DNA of 64,000 nt from Thermodesulfovibrionales bacterium (GTDB lineage: Bacteria > Nitrospirota > Thermodesulfovibrionia > Thermodesulfovibrionales > SM23-35), in NCBI GenBank assembly GCA_031082155.1, contig JAVHLL010000004.1, positions 50,332-114,331 of the forward strand, given 5' to 3'. The position numbers and the translations under genes are program-made. Shown one piece after another: positions 60,998-64,000 of this stretch (position 1 is the first letter of the stretch; each line of letters begins with the position of its first letter). The notes beneath the pieces were generated by a model. That model did not search any database and was not told the DNA's origin. It was given only the letters and a program-made list of their open reading frames with translations.

Positions 60998-61654
60998 TTA
61001 ATGTTTATAGAGCTTATTTGAAATTATATAAGATTCAACTTCCGGTGGCAATAAGTATTTTATGCTCCTTCCCCTCTTGTGAAGACGTCTTATCTCTGTC
61101 GAGGAGATTCCGACCGGTGTAATGGGCAATAAAAGGGCATCTCTTTTGCTTGTAAGTTTAATCCTGTGGTGTCCGGTCTTCCCACGATCAAGTTCTTTGA
61201 GCATCGCTTTTCCGGCCTTCAAATAAGGCGATTCCCTTAAATCTTCGAAAAGATACCCGGGCCTTGAGATAATGGCAAAATCGGTAAGTACGGTCAACCT
61301 CTCCGGATGCCACCAGTGCGGGATATCGAGGAAGGCATCTATCCCGAGGATGAAAGAGAAATCCGCATTCCGGTACTGGAGTTGCAGTGTTTCGATTGTC
61401 CTGACCGTGTATGACTTGCCCTTCAGCCCGAATTCGATATCAGAAAGATTGAGTTGTTTGCTGCCGCGAAGGGCGCGTTTCAACATCTCGTATCTGTGTT
61501 TTGCAGGAGCGATGTCCTTTGTTTTTAAAGGGGGATTCCTGGAGGGGATAAAGAGAACAGTATTCAGATCCAGTCGCTCCCTGATCTCTTCTGCAGCCCT
61601 CAGATGCCCGTAATGCACCGGATTAAAGGTCCCGCCGAAGATGCCGATCTTCAA
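60998..61654 (-). CDS. nadD: Nicotinate-nucleotide adenylyltransferase NadD
   Basis: 218 aa. 'IGIFGGTFNPVHYGHLRAAEEI' (in part) holds the nucleotide-transfer motif GGTFNPVHxGH. 'GIDAFLDIPHWWHPERL' and 'GISSTEIRRL' (ISSTxIR) complete the signature. It makes NaAD from NaMN and ATP. It lies 4 bases after proA and upstream of rsfS. Confidence 0.96.
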   Translation of the reverse strand: MKIGIFGGTFNPVHYGHLRAAEEIRERLDLNTVLFIPSRNPPLKTKDIAPAKHRYEMLKRALRGSKQLNLSDIEFGLKGKSYTVRTIETLQLQYRNADFSFILGIDAFLDIPHWWHPERLTVLTDFAIISRPGYLFEDLRESPYLKAGKAMLKELDRGKTGHHRIKLTSKRDALLLPITPVGISSTEIRRLHKRGRSIKYLLPPEVESYIISNKLYKH

Positions 61655-61658
61655 ATTC

Positions 61659-62915
61659 TTATTCCCTTACCTGTCCGTCTCCCAGGACAATAAACTTTGT
61701 GCAGGTGAGTTCTTCAAGTCCCATCGGACCGCGCGCATGGATTTTATCAGTTGAGATGCCGATTTCCGCGCCGAGACCAAACTGAAATCCGTCATTCAGC
61801 CTGGTCGACGCATTCACCAGTACCGCCGACGAATCAACCTCTTTCAGAAACCGCATGGCTTTCCCGTAGTCTTTCGTAACGATAGCGTCTGAATGGGCAG
61901 AACTGTACCGGGCGATATGCTCCATGGCAGCATCCATATCACTCACGACTCTTACATTTAATATGAGATCGAGATACTCCCTGGAGAAATCCTCTTCCTG
62001 TACTTCCTTGACAGACGCATCAATCTTTCTTGTCTGGGGGCATCCTTTCAGTGTCACCCGCGCATTCCTGAACCTCTTGATCATGCCCGGCAGGAAAGCC
62101 TTTGCGATCTTCTTGTCCACGAGCATTGTCTCCATGGCGTTACAGGTGCCGGGCCTCTGGACCTTTGCATTCAAGCAGATATCCTCGGCCATCTTCAGGT
62201 CGGCGTCCCTGTCTACGAATATATGACAGACTCCTTTATAATGTTTAAGTACCGGTATCCGGGAGTTTTCTGTAACAAACCGTATAAGCCCTTCTCCACC
62301 CCTGGGGATTATCAGATCAACAATCCCTTCGAGTTTCAGCATTTCTGTTATTGCCTGCCTGTCGGCGGTATCGATGAAAGTCACCGCGCCTTCATGGAGA
62401 CCGCTCTTTTTTACCGCATTCCGGAGGACATTCACAATCGCCTTGTTCGAATGTATCGCTTCGGAACCTCCTCTTAAGATAACTGCATTGCCTGCCTTGA
62501 GGCACAGACCTGCCGCATCTGCGGTCACATTCGGCCTTGATTCATAGATAATACCGATAACCCCGATCGGGACTCTCATCTTTCCCACACTCATCCCGTT
62601 CGGCCTCCGCCACATTCGGGTGATTTCTCCAACTGGATCCGGGAGGGCCACCACCTCTACAAGCCCTTCTGCCATTTCATGAATGCGTTTTTCGTTCAGA
62701 GTGAGCCTGTCGATCAGCGCCTTCGACAACCCTTTCTTTTCAGCAAATTGTATGTCTTTTCTGTTTTCCGAGATGAGCCTTTCGGCATTCTTCTGCAACG
62801 CCCCGGCCATGGCAGCAAGGACCGCGTTTTTCTGGTTTGATGACGCCTTTGCAAGCGACCTTGCCCCTTCTTTTGCCTCGAGCGCTTTATTGTGAACAAA
62901 TGTCTTCATATCCAT
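61659..62915 (-). CDS. proA: Gamma-glutamyl phosphate reductase ProA
   Basis: 418 aa aldehyde dehydrogenase-type enzyme. '[41 protein letters not shown]' (in part) and the active-site '[14 protein letters not shown]' with the catalytic Cys near 255 are diagnostic. It reduces gamma-glutamyl phosphate to the semialdehyde in proline synthesis. proB is not in the window. The ATG at 62915 has AAGGAGG. Confidence 0.97.
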   Translation of the reverse strand: MDMKTFVHNKALEAKEGARSLAKASSNQKNAVLAAMAGALQKNAERLISENRKDIQFAEKKGLSKALIDRLTLNEKRIHEMAEGLVEVVALPDPVGEITRMWRRPNGMSVGKMRVPIGVIGIIYESRPNVTADAAGLCLKAGNAVILRGGSEAIHSNKAIVNVLRNAVKKSGLHEGAVTFIDTADRQAITEMLKLEGIVDLIIPRGGEGLIRFVTENSRIPVLKHYKGVCHIFVDRDADLKMAEDICLNAKVQRPGTCNAMETMLVDKKIAKAFLPGMIKRFRNARVTLKGCPQTRKIDASVKEVQEEDFSREYLDLILNVRVVSDMDAAMEHIARYSSAHSDAIVTKDYGKAMRFLKEVDSSAVLVNASTRLNDGFQFGLGAEIGISTDKIHARGPMGLEELTCTKFIVLGDGQVRE

Positions 62916-63044
62916 AAATGCCTCCTTGAAATGATCTGTTAAAAATTATACATGAAACTGTCCTGTTTTTAATAATCTGTCCGTCCCTGCTCCGCTCTTA
63001 TCAATGCTGATTGACTTAGAATCGCATGCCTTTTAAAATGTCAT

Positions 63045-64000
63045 ATGCCACAGATCAAGATCCTTCCGCCAGATTTAAGGAACAAGATCGCAGCCGGTGA
63101 AGTTATTGAAAGACCGGCATCAGTGGTCAAGGAACTAATAGAAAATTCGATAGACGCCGGGAGCACCGATGTCCGGATCGATGTCCTCCATGGGGGGAAA
63201 CGCCTCATCAGGATATCTGACGACGGCGCGGGCATGGACAGGGACGATGCCCTCCTCTGTTTTGAGAGACATGCAACAAGTAAACTTGCTGCCGAGCCTG
63301 ATCTCTTCAATATCAGGACTATGGGGTTCAGAGGTGAAGCCCTTTCGTCGATCGCTTCTGTTGCAAAGGTGCACCTCGTTACCGGCTTGCGGGAAAACCC
63401 TTCAGGCGTTTCGGTTGAGATACAGGGAGGGGAGATAAAGGAAATAAAGGATGCGCCATCCGTTGGCACATCGATTGAAATCAGAGATTTGTTCTACAAT
63501 ACCCCTGCCCGCAAAAAGTTCCTCAAAACAACGGGCACTGAGATATTCCACATTATAGACACTGTTACGAAAGAGGCCCTCTCACATCCCGGGATCGCTT
63601 TCAGATTAACCTCGGACAATCAGGACACTGTGCATTTCCCTGTGTCCTCAGGCAGAAAAGAACGTATCATGCAGGTCTACGGAGAAGAATTCCTCAGTGG
63701 TTTAACAGATGTTGCTGCAGAAACTGAGGGAATAAAAATGGAAGCCTACGTCACAAAAGGCGGGAATTTCAGAAACACGAGGTCTCATCAGTTCATCTTT
63801 CTCAACACACGCCCCATAAAAGACCCGGCTCTCTCTTCGGCCATTTACAAAGCATACGAGGGGATTCTCCCACAGGGAAAACACCCGATATTCTTCCTTT
63901 CCCTGGATATCGATCCGGAAAAAGTGGATGTGAATGTTCATCCGGCAAAACGGGAGGTAAGGTTTGAGGACAGGGAATCCATCTATCGCTTTATTCTGAC
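63045..64000 (+). CDS. mutL: DNA mismatch repair protein MutL (5' part)
   Basis: The first 318 codons, running off the right edge. The GHKL ATPase motifs are all visible: 'NKIAAGEVIERPASVVKELIENSIDAG' (in parts; motif I), 'ISDDGAGM' (II), 'RHATSKL' and 'TMGFRGEALSSIASV' (III). The S5-type fold domain with 'NVHPAKREVRF' begins near residue 300. The ATG at 63045 is in frame with these; an ATG at 63038 is not. It is divergent from proA with a 129-base gap. Confidence 0.97.
   Translation, partial: MPQIKILPPDLRNKIAAGEVIERPASVVKELIENSIDAGSTDVRIDVLHGGKRLIRISDDGAGMDRDDALLCFERHATSKLAAEPDLFNIRTMGFRGEALSSIASVAKVHLVTGLRENPSGVSVEIQGGEIKEIKDAPSVGTSIEIRDLFYNTPARKKFLKTTGTEIFHIIDTVTKEALSHPGIAFRLTSDNQDTVHFPVSSGRKERIMQVYGEEFLSGLTDVAAETEGIKMEAYVTKGGNFRNTRSHQFIFLNTRPIKDPALSSAIYKAYEGILPQGKHPIFFLSLDIDPEKVDVNVHPAKREVRFEDRESIYRFIL

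Noticed and set aside
1..64000. CRISPR arrays, rRNA operons, prophage or insertion sequence transposases
   Set aside because: No regularly spaced repeats, rRNA sequence, integrase or transposase frames were seen on either strand.

Overview
The window reads as a chromosome segment of a Gram-negative, diderm, probably anaerobic bacterium. It carries an LPS export set, sigma-54, a meso-diaminopimelate-type murein pathway, c-type cytochrome biology and apparent selenocysteine decoding. Protein style and gene order suggest Nitrospirota (Thermodesulfovibrionia-like). That placement is inference: there is no rRNA gene here.

Layout. 1-2.7 kb: the N-terminal part of a PAS/GAF sensor kinase, tRNA-Arg(ACG), a DUF2155-type lipoprotein and tRNA-Ser(GCT). 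2.7-7.3 kb (minus): lptC-lptA-lptB-rpoN-hpf-rapZ. 7.4-13.6 kb (plus): a tRNA-binding-domain protein, an ADP-ribosylglycohydrolase, a DUF72 protein, then lexA, a small unknown gene, a plsC-like acyltransferase and dinB, with MITE-like palindromes between them. 13.6-18.5 kb (minus): kup1, an exported protein, two L,D-transpeptidases and a lipoprotein. 18.9-38.3 kb (minus): an SspB-like gene and a complete dcw cluster (mraZ to ftsZ), driven from a clear promoter followed by three 10-bp-spaced MraZ boxes; a D-Ala-D-Ala carboxypeptidase with a lysine-rich tail lies inside it. 38.7-46.2 kb: HU, a thiamine-binding protein, a DHH-CBS tRNA nucleotidyltransferase, polX, and a second kup behind a ydaO-type c-di-AMP riboswitch and terminator.

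46.3-52.8 kb is the most unusual part. A seven-gene minus-strand operon starts at an ArsR-type regulator with its own promoter and dyad operator: arsR-like, dsrE-like, TauE/SafE permease, an 83-aa thioredoxin-like protein with an in-frame UGA, a rhodanese-DsbD-thioredoxin fusion with two in-frame UGAs at the rhodanese active-site loop, a TVP38/DedA-type membrane protein and a SAM methyltransferase. Next to it on the plus strand are a DUF3124 gene and a small c-type cytochrome with another in-frame UGA at its predicted mature N-terminus, preceded by a sigma-54 promoter. Three of the four UGAs have clear SECIS-like hairpins at bacterial spacing. I read these as three selenoproteins. Together they look like a thiol/selenol relay across the inner membrane, handling a sulfur-, selenium- or metal(loid)-linked substrate that cannot be named from sequence. 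No selA, selB, selC or selD is in the window.

52.9-64 kb: a deoxyhypusine-synthase-like protein, a hypothetical gene, rpsT with a UUG start, holA-lptE-leuS, the proA-nadD-rsfS-lapB operon (rsfS lacks any canonical start codon), and the 5' part of mutL.
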